Shown here: positions 1 to 7,890 of the stretch, one piece after another | How the letters are laid out: each line of letters opens with the position of its first letter | Position numbering within the stretch: position 1 is the stretch's first letter | NCBI RefSeq assembly: GCF_000745005.1 | Contig: NZ_JQNB01000001.1 | Location: 992,001-1,056,000 of the forward strand | Direction: 5' to 3' | Source of the DNA: Luteibacter sp. 9135 | Lineage (GTDB): Bacteria > Pseudomonadota > Gammaproteobacteria > Xanthomonadales > Rhodanobacteraceae | Length of the DNA: 64,000 bases | The notes under the pieces: generated by a model | Told to the model about the DNA's origin: nothing | Seen by the model: the letters and a program-made list of their open reading frames with translations, nothing else | Databases searched by the model: none | Translations under genes and position numbers: made by a program

Positions 1-1
1 C

Positions 2-172
2 GACTTCCTCGAACTGCTCGATGCCCAGCGGACACAGCTATCGGCCGAGGATCAGCTGGCGGAAGCCGAAGCGGCGACCAACACGCGTGCCGTGCAGCTT
101 TACAAGGCCATCGGCGGTGGCTGGCAGGCCTGCGGCAACGAGGTCTGCAGCGAGGTGGCGAAGACGCCATGA
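2..172 (+). CDS. Outer-membrane efflux factor (TolC/NodT type), C-terminal end only
   Basis: Reading frame 2 is open from the window edge to TGA at 170-172 and gives 56 residues. They contain a helical stretch (DFLELLDAQRTQLSAEDQLA) typical of the last coiled-coil of RND-efflux outer-membrane lipoproteins, where a leucine-rich run is followed by LDAQR. It continues with A-V-Q-L-Y-K-A-I-G-G-G-W, the usual end of the NodT family, and an unremarkable tail with two cysteines. In this family the protein forms the trimeric outer-membrane channel of a tripartite pump; the adaptor and pump genes would lie upstream, outside the window. Its stop codon overlaps the start of the following dehydrogenase (ATGA), so the two are probably co-transcribed. 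Confidence 0.8.
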   Translation, partial: DFLELLDAQRTQLSAEDQLAEAEAATNTRAVQLYKAIGGGWQACGNEVCSEVAKTP

Positions 173-942
173 CCGCTGCGACGCTTCATCGGCTACCGGT
201 GGCGAGGCCCCGCTCGACCCCGCTGGGCGTGGAGCCGCCGCTCGGCCAGCGCGTGGCGCTGGTGAGCGGCGCCAACCGGGGCATCGGTTTCGAGGTGGCG
301 AGGCAACTCGCCGCGCTCGGTGTCACGGTATTCGTCGGCGGTCGCGAGATGGCGCGGGCCGAGAAGGCGGCACGCACCCTCCGCGAAGCGGGCGGCGTCG
401 CGCATGCGCTACGCCTGGACGTCACGCGGGCGGCGGACATGCAGGCCGCCGTCGCCGCCATCGAGGGACGAGTGGGCCGGCTGGACATCCTGGTCAACAA
501 CGCCGGCGGGTATTTCGACACGGGCAGCCGCGCCTCGCGGCCCGACCTGGACACGATACGCGGCGCGCTCGAGGTAAACCTGCTGGGTGCATGGTGCCTG
601 ACCGCGGCGGTGTTGCCGCTGATGCGTCGGCACGGTTACGGTCGCGTGGTCAACGTGTCCAGCGAATGCGCCACGCATGCCATATGTGGCGACGATGCGC
701 CGGCTTACCGCATCTCGAAGGCCGCGCTCAACGCTTATACCCAGGTGGCCGCCAAGGAACTGGAAGGCAGCGGCGTACTGGTCAACGCCGTGTCCCCCGG
801 CTGGACCGCCACGGCCCTGGGCGGCAGCGGTGGTCGGCCGGTGGCCGAGGGTGCACGCGGCGTGGTGTGGGCCGCGCTGTTGCCGGAACGCGAGGCGATC
901 CATGGCAGGTTCTGTCGCGACGGCGAGGCGATCGCCTGGTAA
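169..942 (+). CDS. Short-chain dehydrogenase/reductase
   Basis: A 257-residue classical SDR, normally an NAD(P)-dependent alcohol or keto reductase. The Rossmann glycine motif is at residues 34-40 (G-A-N-R-G-I-G), NNAG is at 110-113, the active-site serine is in VNVSS near 164, and the catalytic YxxxK is Y180/K184. The first 27 residues are an unusual leader before the Rossmann fold, rich in Arg and Pro. The start overlaps the efflux-factor stop by 4 bp (ATGA), which fixes translation coupling and argues that this ATG is real. The substrate cannot be read from sequence. Coupling to an efflux operon suggests a detoxification role, but that is inference. Confidence 0.88.
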   Translation: MTAATLHRLPVARPRSTPLGVEPPLGQRVALVSGANRGIGFEVARQLAALGVTVFVGGREMARAEKAARTLREAGGVAHALRLDVTRAADMQAAVAAIEGRVGRLDILVNNAGGYFDTGSRASRPDLDTIRGALEVNLLGAWCLTAAVLPLMRRHGYGRVVNVSSECATHAICGDDAPAYRISKAALNAYTQVAAKELEGSGVLVNAVSPGWTATALGGSGGRPVAEGARGVVWAALLPEREAIHGRFCRDGEAIAW

Positions 943-961
943 CGCCGCGTGTCGTCTGGCG

Positions 962-2125
962 TCAGCGCGAGATGATGTGCGCGAACCACTCCCACCCGCG
1001 CAGACGGGCGGTGATCAGCTTGACACAGGTCAGCATCGGCACGGCAAGCAAGGCGCCGGGAATGCCCCACAGCCAGCCCCAGATCAACAGCCACAGCAGG
1101 ATCGCCACGGGGCTGAGCCGGGAACGGCGCCCCTGCAGCATCGGCGTGAGCATGTTGCCCTCGATGGCGGTGATGCCGGCGAACGTGGCGGCCGGCAACA
1201 GGGCCGGGCCCAGTTCCTGGAAGTGCAGGACGCCCACGATGGCCAGCACGGTCGTGGTGGTGATCGCGCCGACGTACGGGATGAAGTTCGCCACGGTGGC
1301 TACCGTGCCCCAGAGCAGGGGATCGGGCACGCCGTAAAGGTAGAGCATGCCGGCGGTGACCAGCCCCAGTGTCACGTTGATCGCCGCGGTGAGCAGCAGG
1401 TAGCTGGATACTTCCACCTGGATGCTGCGCACGATGCTCACCGTGTGTCGCTTGTACGCAAAAGTGGGCGATATCTCGACGGCACGCCGCAGGATCTCGT
1501 CGCCGTATACGAGGAAGAAAAACACCAGCAGCGCCACTGTCAGCACGCTGGCCAGCACTTTCGGCGCACCGGCCACGATGTCCCAGGCGGTGAAAGCGAA
1601 TCCGGCGGCGGCTTGGGGCGCGTTGCGCGCGGTCGTGCCCCCGACCAGGTTCTGCGTGGCCCGGCTGGCCGCTTCGATCTGCTGCGTCATCGGCTTGATC
1701 TTGGGCGCGAACGCGCGCATCGCCGTCGGTGCCTCGTGAAACCAGTTCAGCGCGGGCGTGGACAACGTGGCGATGGCCGAGACCAGCCCGATGCCAAGCA
1801 TCAGCATGACGGTCACCGACGCCAGCCAGCGCGGGATGCGCACGCGTGCCGCGGCAACGACGATGGGGTTCAGGGCCAGGCCGAGGAAGCCTGCCAGCAC
1901 CAGTGGCACCAGCAACGACTTGCCCAATACCACCGTATAGACCAGCGCCAGCAGGATCATGCCGGTCAGGGAAACACGGATCGCCTTCAGGTGGCGCGAG
2001 ATGCGACGGGTGCTACGGCTGCTGCCGGGTTTGCGGCGGGGCCGGGTGGACAGCGTCGCCACTGCCGCTCCCGGCGCCATCGTCGACGACAACGGCGTGG
2101 GCAACGCCCCGGGCAGGTCGCTCAT
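962..2125 (-). CDS. AI-2E family transporter (PerM-like membrane protein)
   Basis: A 387-residue polytopic inner-membrane protein of the AI-2E transporter/PerM family (UPF0118). The first 45 residues are a basic Ser/Arg-rich cytoplasmic tail. Paired hydrophobic segments follow around residues 52-95 and 98-125, then a soluble region (about 130-200), then the conserved C-terminal block. That block includes the family-typical stretch FIPYVGAI near residue 285 and G-N-M-L-T-P near 325. Family members export small molecules or act in Na/H homeostasis; the substrate here is unknown. The start overlaps the stop of the upstream small protein by 4 bp, making it the last gene of a leftward five-gene run beginning at 3614. 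Confidence 0.88.
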   Translation of the reverse strand: MSDLPGALPTPLSSTMAPGAAVATLSTRPRRKPGSSRSTRRISRHLKAIRVSLTGMILLALVYTVVLGKSLLVPLVLAGFLGLALNPIVVAAARVRIPRWLASVTVMLMLGIGLVSAIATLSTPALNWFHEAPTAMRAFAPKIKPMTQQIEAASRATQNLVGGTTARNAPQAAAGFAFTAWDIVAGAPKVLASVLTVALLVFFFLVYGDEILRRAVEISPTFAYKRHTVSIVRSIQVEVSSYLLLTAAINVTLGLVTAGMLYLYGVPDPLLWGTVATVANFIPYVGAITTTTVLAIVGVLHFQELGPALLPAATFAGITAIEGNMLTPMLQGRRSRLSPVAILLWLLIWGWLWGIPGALLAVPMLTCVKLITARLRGWEWFAHIISR

Positions 2126-2451
2126 GACGCGTCGTCGGCTACGTCCGCCACGTCATCCGCGGCGTTTCCGGCCAGATCGCCCAGCAGGCTGCCCGTGGCC
2201 ATGGAGATCACCTTGCCGATGATGTCGGCGGTACCGCCGGCCACCAGCCCGCTGACACCGGGTACGGCGAGGGGATTGAGCTTGATGTTGCTGAGCAGGA
2301 AACCGGCACCGGTCGCTATGCCCACCACAGTGAGGGGATGCTCGTAACCGCGCGCGATGATCGCCGCGGCTGGTTCCACCACCTCGACGCGCGCCGCCGT
2401 GACGCGCGCCTTGGCGGCGGTCACCTTGGCCATGCTGCTGAAAATGCCCAT
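2122..2451 (-). CDS. Small hydrophobic protein of unknown function
   Basis: 109 residues with no recognised domain. The N-terminal 30 residues are Ala/Val/Lys-rich and amphipathic. Residues about 35-85 hold two Gly/Ala-rich hydrophobic stretches (VVGIATGAGFLL and GVSGLVAGGTADIIGKVIS) reminiscent of glycine-zipper membrane segments, and the tail is an acidic Ala/Asp run. It sits 3 bp after the holin-like gene and overlaps the AI-2E gene by 4 bp, so it is firmly embedded in the operon. A membrane-associated role alongside the DUF883 and holin-like proteins is likely but unproven. Confidence 0.65.
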   Translation of the reverse strand: MGIFSSMAKVTAAKARVTAARVEVVEPAAAIIARGYEHPLTVVGIATGAGFLLSNIKLNPLAVPGVSGLVAGGTADIIGKVISMATGSLLGDLAGNAADDVADVADDAS

Positions 2452-2454
2452 CGT

Positions 2455-2937
2455 CTACACCCCTGCCTTGGCTTCGCCTTCCGCCTTGCCCTGACGTACA
2501 GCTTCCCTGGCCAGGCTGGCCAGTTCGTTACGCGTACCGGGAAGGCTGATCCAGTGCATGCAGCGCTTGAACACAAGAATGGCGGCAACCAGCAATACCA
2601 GCTGCAGGCCGGCCAGCGCAGTGAGCGCCCACGCCCACGAGCCGAACCACTGCGCGAGGCCCCAGCCGGCGAGCGCCAGTAGGGTCAAGCCCAGCGCCAC
2701 CGCGAAGACGATCGCGGCCAGGCCCATGAACAGCATCATGACCATGCCGGCACGTGCCAGCCCCAGTTCGGCGCCTGCCAATGCAAACTGCGCCGCGAAC
2801 AGGTTCTTCAGGCCACTACCGAGTCGACGCAGGTCGTCGATCCAGGCGGGCATCGTCAGCGACGGACGTGCCGCACCCGCGCTATCCGCGGCCGGTTCGT
2901 TCACGTCGCTACGCCCCGAGGGATTGTCTTCCTGCAT
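2455..2937 (-). CDS. Holin-like membrane protein (DUF1469/putative actinobacterial holin-X family)
   Basis: 160 residues. An acidic, Pro-rich N-terminus of about 35 residues is followed by an amphipathic helix (LRRLGSGLKNLFAAQFALAG), then two long hydrophobic segments near residues 63-90 and 95-123, and a charged C-terminus. This is the layout of the phage_holin_3_6/DUF1469 proteins that commonly accompany DUF883 (YqjD/ElaB-like) genes, as YqjE does in Escherichia. Despite the family label these are chromosomal membrane proteins, and no other phage genes are nearby. Confidence 0.75.
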   Translation of the reverse strand: MQEDNPSGRSDVNEPAADSAGAARPSLTMPAWIDDLRRLGSGLKNLFAAQFALAGAELGLARAGMVMMLFMGLAAIVFAVALGLTLLALAGWGLAQWFGSWAWALTALAGLQLVLLVAAILVFKRCMHWISLPGTRNELASLAREAVRQGKAEGEAKAGV

Positions 2938-2962
2938 GTGTCATTGCCCCCGGGACAAAGGA

Positions 2963-3352
2963 TCAGTTGCGAAGGATGCGACCGGCCAACCAGCCAGCGG
3001 CCAGCGCCATGGCGATGGACTGTACCGGCTTCTCGCGCACGTAGTCGCGGGCGGTATCGAGCCAGTCGTTCGCGGTGTCCACGGCCTCGCCATAGACTTC
3101 CTTGCCGCGCACCTTCACTTCCTCGGCCTTCTCGGCAGCACGCGTTGCGCCCTCGGCCGCCTTGTCGGTGGCGCTGTGCAGGGTGTTTTCCACCTTGTCG
3201 GCGGCGCGATCCACCACGTCCTTGGTGCGGTCCACGGCGTCGGAGGTAGCCTGCTTCACACGCTCGGCGCGCGCATCGATACGCTCGGCAGCCGACACGT
3301 TGTTCGCGGCGGCGTTCACTGCATTGGCAGCCTGGTCGAGGGGATTGTTCAT
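2963..3352 (-). CDS. DUF883-like (YqjD/ElaB-type) inner-membrane-anchored protein
   Basis: 129 residues. A long Ala/Glu/Lys/Asp-rich helical region (residues about 5-105) has the heptad-like look of DUF883 proteins. It is followed by R-E-K-P-V-Q-S-I-A and a short C-terminal hydrophobic/glycine segment (AAGWLAGRIL), the family's C-tail anchor. In enterobacteria relatives bind ribosomes in stationary phase through the soluble helix. The start was taken at the ATG at 3352 because GGAG lies 8 bases upstream of it; a GTG at 3361 is in frame but does not fit the ribosome site. It forms an operon with the holin-like gene downstream. Confidence 0.75.
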   Translation of the reverse strand: MNNPLDQAANAVNAAANNVSAAERIDARAERVKQATSDAVDRTKDVVDRAADKVENTLHSATDKAAEGATRAAEKAEEVKVRGKEVYGEAVDTANDWLDTARDYVREKPVQSIAMALAAGWLAGRILRN

Positions 3353-3455
3353 GACGTGCACTCCGAAAGGACGGGATGGGACAAATTAGAGCGGAAGGGG
3401 TGACGCTGGAGTCATCGCAAGCGCCGACGACCGAAGCCGCCGGCGCGCATCGACG

Positions 3456-3614
3456 TTACCGGCCTCGACCGCGGAAGAACGAGATAATGGCCAGGATCAG
3501 GAAAACGATGAACAGGATCTTGGCGATGCCTGCCGCTGTGCCCGCGATGCCGCCGAAACCGAAGACAGCCGCGATGATGGCGATGACGAGGAAAACGAGA
3601 GCGTAGTGCAGCAT
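3456..3614 (-). CDS. DUF1328 (YtjA-type) small membrane protein
   Basis: 52 residues starting [14 protein letters not shown], which closely matches the DUF1328 family start, followed by the Gly-rich [16 protein letters not shown] hinge and a second hydrophobic segment, and ending in basic residues. The longer in-frame start at 3650 is rejected. The family begins at MLHYAL, and GGAG stands 9 bases before this ATG (3624-3627). Family members are tiny inner-membrane proteins that are often stress-induced; the biochemical function is unknown. It may be the first gene of the leftward DUF883/holin-like/AI-2E run, though a gap of about 100 bp separates it. Confidence 0.85.
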   Translation of the reverse strand: MLHYALVFLVIAIIAAVFGFGGIAGTAAGIAKILFIVFLILAIISFFRGRGR

Positions 3615-3740
3615 GGGGAAAATCTCCGGCAGAATGGGACGCGACGCCATTTAGTCCCGGACCCTGCGCAGACCGCGTGAAACCGCGCCGGCCTGCTCAA
3701 AGGCCGTTCAGGCTGGCGCGGCGTCCCGTGGCTGTCCGCC

Positions 3741-4364
3741 TCAGCCGCGAACCCGCGGATTGAGCGAATACGTACCGGTGATGACCGCCTCGTCCACCAC
3801 GTGGCCCTTCATCACATCGCGCAGTTCGGCCAGGTTGAAACCAGTTTCCAGCGGCAGCGTGTCCACGTCCAGAGCGTACACATGGAAGTGGTAGTGGTGG
3901 GGGATGCTGTCGTTCCAGGGCGGGCACGGGCCGTCGTAGCCGTGGTAATGCCCTTCCATATCACGATCGCCCTTGAACCAGCCGGTGTAATCGTTGATGC
4001 CCTGGACCGACCCGGGCGGGCCCACCGGCTCTTTTTTGCCACGCGGCACGATGCCCTCGCCGCAGGCGCCTTCGCCCAGTTCACGGCACTCCACGGGGAT
4101 ATTGGCCATCAGCCAGTGGACGAACTCCACGCGCGGCAGGTCGCGGCGCACTTCACGGCCTTCGACGTTGACGTCGTCGGGTTTGGAGGGCACGTCGGTG
4201 TCGATCACGGCGATGACGAAGGATCGGGCCGTGGTCGGCACTTCCGTCCACGCCAGGTGCGGCGTCACGTTACCCGCCGGCTTCACCGGCTCGCCGAGGT
4301 CCATGAACGCGTAGGTGGCCGGTATCGGCTTGCCGTGCTCGATGCTGTCGCTCTTCAGTCGCAT
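3741..4364 (-). CDS. YbhB/YbcL family PEBP (Raf-kinase-inhibitor-like) protein
   Basis: 207 residues of the phosphatidylethanolamine-binding protein fold. Family blocks visible are N-V-T-P-H-L-A-W near residue 35, the D-x-D-x-P segment (D-T-D-V-P), the central E-F-V-H-W-L-M-A-N-I-P, Y-D-G-P-C-P-P near 145, and H-H-Y-H-F-H-V-Y-A-L-D-V-D. The last two are the ligand-pocket signatures. There is no signal peptide, so it is cytoplasmic as read. It is longer than minimal members because of an insert around residues 60-75. It sits between the DUF1328 gene and the YheT-like hydrolase gene in the same direction, with no overlap. The physiological ligand is not known for the bacterial family. Confidence 0.88.
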   Translation of the reverse strand: MRLKSDSIEHGKPIPATYAFMDLGEPVKPAGNVTPHLAWTEVPTTARSFVIAVIDTDVPSKPDDVNVEGREVRRDLPRVEFVHWLMANIPVECRELGEGACGEGIVPRGKKEPVGPPGSVQGINDYTGWFKGDRDMEGHYHGYDGPCPPWNDSIPHHYHFHVYALDVDTLPLETGFNLAELRDVMKGHVVDEAVITGTYSLNPRVRG

Positions 4365-4433
4365 GGGCTACTCCTGTTGTATCGCAGCACTTCATCACGG
4401 GGCGTGTGTAGTCCTTGCAGTGAAACCAGGGAC

Positions 4434-5435
4434 TCAGCCGGCGATGGCGTTGAAGCGGGCCGCGATGTAGTCGTCGGTAAAACTGGTCATGCTGAAATCG
4501 CGGATGAAACCGCAATGGCCGCCGTGGTTGGCGATATCCAGCTCGATGTTGGGCGGCAGGCGGAGCTGGTGGAACGCGGCGATGGGAATGACCGGGTCGT
4601 CGCGCGAGGTGAGGATGGTGGCCGGGATGTGAAGGTCCATCAGGCGATCGCCGGCGACCGAGTAGCCGTCCAGGTAGGCCTCGAGCGAATCGAAATCGGT
4701 GTGCCGGAGCACAAGCGAACTGGTGAGATCGCGCATGTTCTGCTTCAGCTCGTTCAGCTCGAAATACGTCTGCTGCGGGAAGGCCTGCTGCTTGAGGCGC
4801 AGCGAGCGGCGCCACTTGTGCATGAAATAGGCGTTGTAGAACCAAGGCGCTTCGCTTTCCAGCGAAAACAGGCCCTCGCTGGGATCGATGATCGGGCACA
4901 CGGCCAGTGCGTAGTCGAACGACACGCCCTGGGTGGGCGCGAGGATGCCTGCGCGCAACGCGAAATTGCCACCGAGCGAGAACCCGGCCACGCCGACCAC
5001 GCGCGAGGGAAACATGCGGGTGATCTGCCCGAGCGCCGTCACCACCTCGTCGATGCGACAGGAATGGAACAGCGCCTCGTTCAGGCCGTGGCTGTCGCCG
5101 TGGTCGCGAAAGTTGAGGCGGAACACATCCCAGCCTTCCTCGAGCAACCGGCTACCGGTCTGCAGCACGTAGGTGGAATCGACGCTGCCCTCCCAGCCAT
5201 GGAAGAGGATGGCCAGCCCGCGGGATGCCCCGCCGGTGGTCTGTGCCGTATAGCGACCGCTGAGTCGATCGCCCTGGCCTACGTCCACCAGCACTTCGAC
5301 CGACCCTTCCTGCACCTTGTGCGCGCGACGGGGCAACAGGCGCCGACGGATGCCGCTGGAGGAAAGCATGGTCTGCACATGACCGCTGCGTAGCGGCCAT
5401 GGCGGATTCAGGTCGATGCCCTTGGGCAGGCTCAT
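4434..5435 (-). CDS. YheT-like alpha/beta hydrolase
   Basis: 333 residues of the COG0429 alpha/beta-hydrolase group. The oxyanion HG motif is ILFHGWEGS near residue 85, the nucleophile elbow is G-F-S-L-G-G-N near 158, and the late catalytic His lies in H-G-G-H-C-G-F near 310. The N-terminal L-R-S-G-H-V-Q-T-M is family-typical. The start at 5435 overlaps the TGA of the acyltransferase gene by 4 bp (ATGA). An in-frame upstream extension to 6239 exists but runs antiparallel in frame through the acyltransferase gene and is not believed. The family are esterases/hydrolases of uncertain substrate; pairing with a lysophospholipid acyltransferase suggests a lipid-related role (inference). Confidence 0.88.
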   Translation of the reverse strand: MSLPKGIDLNPPWPLRSGHVQTMLSSSGIRRRLLPRRAHKVQEGSVEVLVDVGQGDRLSGRYTAQTTGGASRGLAILFHGWEGSVDSTYVLQTGSRLLEEGWDVFRLNFRDHGDSHGLNEALFHSCRIDEVVTALGQITRMFPSRVVGVAGFSLGGNFALRAGILAPTQGVSFDYALAVCPIIDPSEGLFSLESEAPWFYNAYFMHKWRRSLRLKQQAFPQQTYFELNELKQNMRDLTSSLVLRHTDFDSLEAYLDGYSVAGDRLMDLHIPATILTSRDDPVIPIAAFHQLRLPPNIELDIANHGGHCGFIRDFSMTSFTDDYIAARFNAIAG

Positions 5436-6232
5436 GCCGGGGTATCGGTATCCAGGGCCAGGGCGATGCGCTCGCGCGAGGCATCCGCCATGCGGCGGCG
5501 CCCGTCGTCCGACACCGGCACGGGCTGGAGGAAATGCACTTCGACGTCGAGCGGACGCTCCCCCAGCAGGCGCAGGAAATTGCCCATGAAGCTCTCGTCT
5601 TCGCGGAAGCCCGCATCCACGATACGGCGACCGTGGCGCGCGAAGCGCAGGGCCACGGGCTGTACCGGTACCTCGGCGTCCAGCGCCGCCTGGAAGATGC
5701 GGGCATGGAACACCCGCAGCACGCCGTTGTGGCCCGTGCCGCCTTCCGGGAACACGGCCACGGCCCGCCCTTCGCGCAGGCGCTCGACCATGACCGCCAT
5801 GACCGACGCCAGGGAGTGGTTGCTGCCGCGGCGATGGAAGATGGTGCCGCCGCGGGCGGCCATCCACCCCACCAGCGGCCAGCCGGCGATCTCGGCCTTG
5901 GCGACGAAGCAGGCGGCACGCTGCGAATGCAGCAGCACGATGTCCAGCCACGAGGTGTGGTTGGCCACGAACAACACCGGGTCGGGCAAGGGCGTACCGA
6001 TGCGCACGCTGCGAAAGCCGAAGATCCGCAGCAGCAGGGTGGACCACAGGCGGATGGCGCGGTGGCCGAAAGGCTCCTTGCCGTCCTTCATGACGCCACC
6101 GGCCCAGCTCAGGATGGCCGTGCAGATGAAGATGCCGAACAGGACGTGGAGCAATAGCAGCGGCACACGCCACACATAGCGCAGCGGGCGCAAGGGATCG
6201 CGCGGGGTCGGGTTGGCGTCGGTGGATTCCAT
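5432..6232 (-). CDS. 1-acyl-glycerol-3-phosphate acyltransferase-like (PlsC family)
   Basis: About 266 residues, with one or two N-terminal membrane helices (about residues 20-45). The catalytic HX4D box is N-H-T-S-W-L-D and the glycerophosphate-binding block is F-P-E-G-G-T about 70 residues later. Both are diagnostic of the LPLAT/PlsC superfamily, which transfers an acyl chain to lysophospholipids at the inner membrane. The ATG at 6232 is preferred; a GTG at 6241 would add three residues and neither has a strong ribosome site. The stop is coupled to the downstream hydrolase by ATGA. Whether it is the main PlsC or an accessory enzyme cannot be told from the window. Confidence 0.88.
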   Translation of the reverse strand: MESTDANPTPRDPLRPLRYVWRVPLLLLHVLFGIFICTAILSWAGGVMKDGKEPFGHRAIRLWSTLLLRIFGFRSVRIGTPLPDPVLFVANHTSWLDIVLLHSQRAACFVAKAEIAGWPLVGWMAARGGTIFHRRGSNHSLASVMAVMVERLREGRAVAVFPEGGTGHNGVLRVFHARIFQAALDAEVPVQPVALRFARHGRRIVDAGFREDESFMGNFLRLLGERPLDVEVHFLQPVPVSDDGRRRMADASRERIALALDTDTPA

Positions 6233-6314
6233 CAAGCACACAAGATTAACGACCGGCGGACCCTGCCGCTAGGGGAATTTCTCAATCCCGTGTGCCGCGC
6301 GGGCTTGGGCCGGG

Positions 6315-6785
6315 TCAAGCACGGGCGTTCCCGAGCGGCAGGGCAGTCGAAGCCTTGACCGTCCTCAACACGAAGCTGGTGTTCACGTCGGCCACGCCGG
6401 CCGCGTTGAGCAACCGGTCGAGAAGAAATTGCGAGAAGCCGTCCAGATCGGCGACGTAGACCTGCAGCAGGTAGTCCATGTCCCCGGTAAGCGCATAGCA
6501 GGAAACGACTTCTTCCCAGGTGGCGACCGACTCGGTAAAGGCGTCGATGGCGGCTGACTCGTGCCGCGACAGCTGCACCCGGACGAAGGCCTGCAGGCCC
6601 AGCCCGATCGCGCGGGGCTCCAGCCGCGCGCCGTAGCCACCGATCACCCCGTCCGCCTCCAGCTTCTGCACACGGCGCAGGCAGGCCGAGGGCGACAGGT
6701 TGACCTCGGTGGCCAGCTCCGCGTTGGTGATCCGGCCATGGGCCTGGAGCGCGCCGAGGATGCGCAGATCGGTTCGGTCGAACAT
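6315..6785 (-). CDS. Lrp/AsnC family transcriptional regulator
   Basis: 156 residues. The N-terminal winged-helix domain runs L-R-I-L-G-A-L-Q-A-H-G-R-I-T...L-A-x-x-V-N-L-S-P-S-A-C-L-R-R-V, the classic AsnC signature. A RAM/ligand-binding domain follows, with C-Y-A-L-T-G-D-M-D-Y-L-L. It is transcribed away from phhA, with a 147-bp gap holding TTGCGC-type inverted repeats. In gammaproteobacteria such regulators next to phhA sense aromatic amino acids and activate it; that assignment is inferred from position. The ATG at 6785 gives the standard family start (MFDRTDLRIL); a GTG nine bases upstream is possible. Confidence 0.92.
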   Translation of the reverse strand: MFDRTDLRILGALQAHGRITNAELATEVNLSPSACLRRVQKLEADGVIGGYGARLEPRAIGLGLQAFVRVQLSRHESAAIDAFTESVATWEEVVSCYALTGDMDYLLQVYVADLDGFSQFLLDRLLNAAGVADVNTSFVLRTVKASTALPLGNARA

Positions 6786-6829
6786 TGCCTGCACGTTTGT
6801 AGCCTTATGCCGTGTGTTTGCGCACGTAT

Positions 6830-6890
6830 ATTGCGCTCTTGAGCGTGTATGGCGCAATGAGACAACCCTATTGCGCGTATCGGGCGCTAA
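6830..6890. promoter_or_regulatory. Probable Lrp-type operator region between lrp-like gene and phhA
   Basis: Two half-palindromic sites are visible. ATTGCGC at 6830-6836 pairs with GCGCAAT at 6852-6858 (7-bp perfect arms). A second ATTGCGC at 6870-6876 pairs loosely with GCGCTAAT at 6884-6891. Spaced repeats of this kind are expected for an octameric Lrp-family protein wrapping DNA. The phhA ribosome site (AGGAG) lies downstream of them. Confidence 0.5.
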
Positions 6891-6932
6891 TCTGTTGTTA
6901 TCACCTCGATATAACCCGTCAGGAGTTGCCCC

Positions 6933-7820
6933 ATGAAAAATCCACGCCGCGTCGAGCACCAGCAGACAGGCCGCGGTTACGTTCCGGTGTACGCCACCGG
7001 CACCGTGGAGCAACCGTGGGCCAGCTACTCGAAGACGGATCACGACGTGTGGGACACCCTGTACAGCCGGCAGCGGGCCCTGTTGCCGGCCTATGCTTGC
7101 CAGGAATTCCTCGATGGCGTGGAACGCTTCGGCCTGGGCGACGGCGGCATTCCGCGCTTCGACGACCTGAACCGCGTGCTGGGTGCGGCCACGGGTTGGG
7201 AAGTGGTCGCCGTGGAAGGCCTGCTGCCGGACGAGGTGTTCTTCGACCACCTGGCCCACCGCCGTTTTCCTGTGAGCTGGTGGATTCGTCGTCCGGACCA
7301 GCTGGATTACCTGTCCGAGCCCGACCTCTTCCACGACCTGTTCGGGCACGTGCCCCTGCTGCTCAACCCCGTGTTCGCCGACTACATGCAGGCCTACGGC
7401 AAGGGCGGCATGAAGGCCCATGCTATCGGGCCGGAAGCCTTGATGAACCTCACGCGCCTCTACTGGTACACGGTGGAATTCGGCCTGATCCGCACGGACG
7501 CCGGCCTGCGCATCTACGGGGCGGGCATCGTCAGTTCCAAGAGCGAGTCGATCTATTCCATCGACTCTACCGCCCCCAACCGCATCGGCTTCGACCTGGC
7601 CCGGGTGATGAACACCCGCTACCGGATCGATTCGCACCAGCAGACCTACTTCGTGATCGACGATTTCGCCCAGTTGTTCGACGCCACGGCGGCCGATTTC
7701 ACCCCGGTCTACGCGCAGCTGGCCCGGGGCCAGGCCGTGGCGGCCGCCGAGGTGCTGCCGACGGACACCGTGTTCCATCGCGGCAGCCGCGAAGGCTTCG
7801 TTTCCGGAGGAGATAACTGA
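6933..7820 (+). CDS. phhA: Phenylalanine 4-monooxygenase
   Basis: 295 residues of the bacterial aromatic amino acid hydroxylase family. It converts phenylalanine to tyrosine with O2 and a tetrahydropterin. The iron ligands are visible: H134 and H139 in F-H-D-L-F-G-H-V-P-L and E182 in V-E-F-G-L. The length matches other bacterial monomeric PhhA proteins, which lack the N-terminal regulatory ACT domain of the animal enzymes. AGGAG stands 8 bases before the ATG. It is divergent from an Lrp/AsnC gene that probably controls it. No phhB (pterin dehydratase) follows it, unlike the Pseudomonas phh operon, so cofactor recycling must be encoded elsewhere. Confidence 0.96.
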   Translation: MKNPRRVEHQQTGRGYVPVYATGTVEQPWASYSKTDHDVWDTLYSRQRALLPAYACQEFLDGVERFGLGDGGIPRFDDLNRVLGAATGWEVVAVEGLLPDEVFFDHLAHRRFPVSWWIRRPDQLDYLSEPDLFHDLFGHVPLLLNPVFADYMQAYGKGGMKAHAIGPEALMNLTRLYWYTVEFGLIRTDAGLRIYGAGIVSSKSESIYSIDSTAPNRIGFDLARVMNTRYRIDSHQQTYFVIDDFAQLFDATAADFTPVYAQLARGQAVAAAEVLPTDTVFHRGSREGFVSGGDN

Positions 7821-7890
7821 GCCTCAACGGCGGCCTAACGAACGTCCGCTTACGATGGGCCCACGTTCAGTCAACAGGGTGGGTTCAGTC

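Noticed and set aside
677-2347. 556-codon plus-strand frame across the dehydrogenase and AI-2E genes
   Set aside because: Overlaps two well-supported genes and encodes low-complexity Gly/Arg/His/Gln sequence with no recognisable fold.
2455-2937. Prophage remnant suggested by the holin-like gene
   Set aside because: No lysin, capsid, integrase or other phage gene nearby; the family is chromosomal and pairs with DUF883 genes.
4434-6239. 601-residue fused reading of the YheT-like hydrolase
   Set aside because: The upstream half is the acyltransferase gene read in another frame; the true start is the ATG at 5435 that overlaps the acyltransferase stop.
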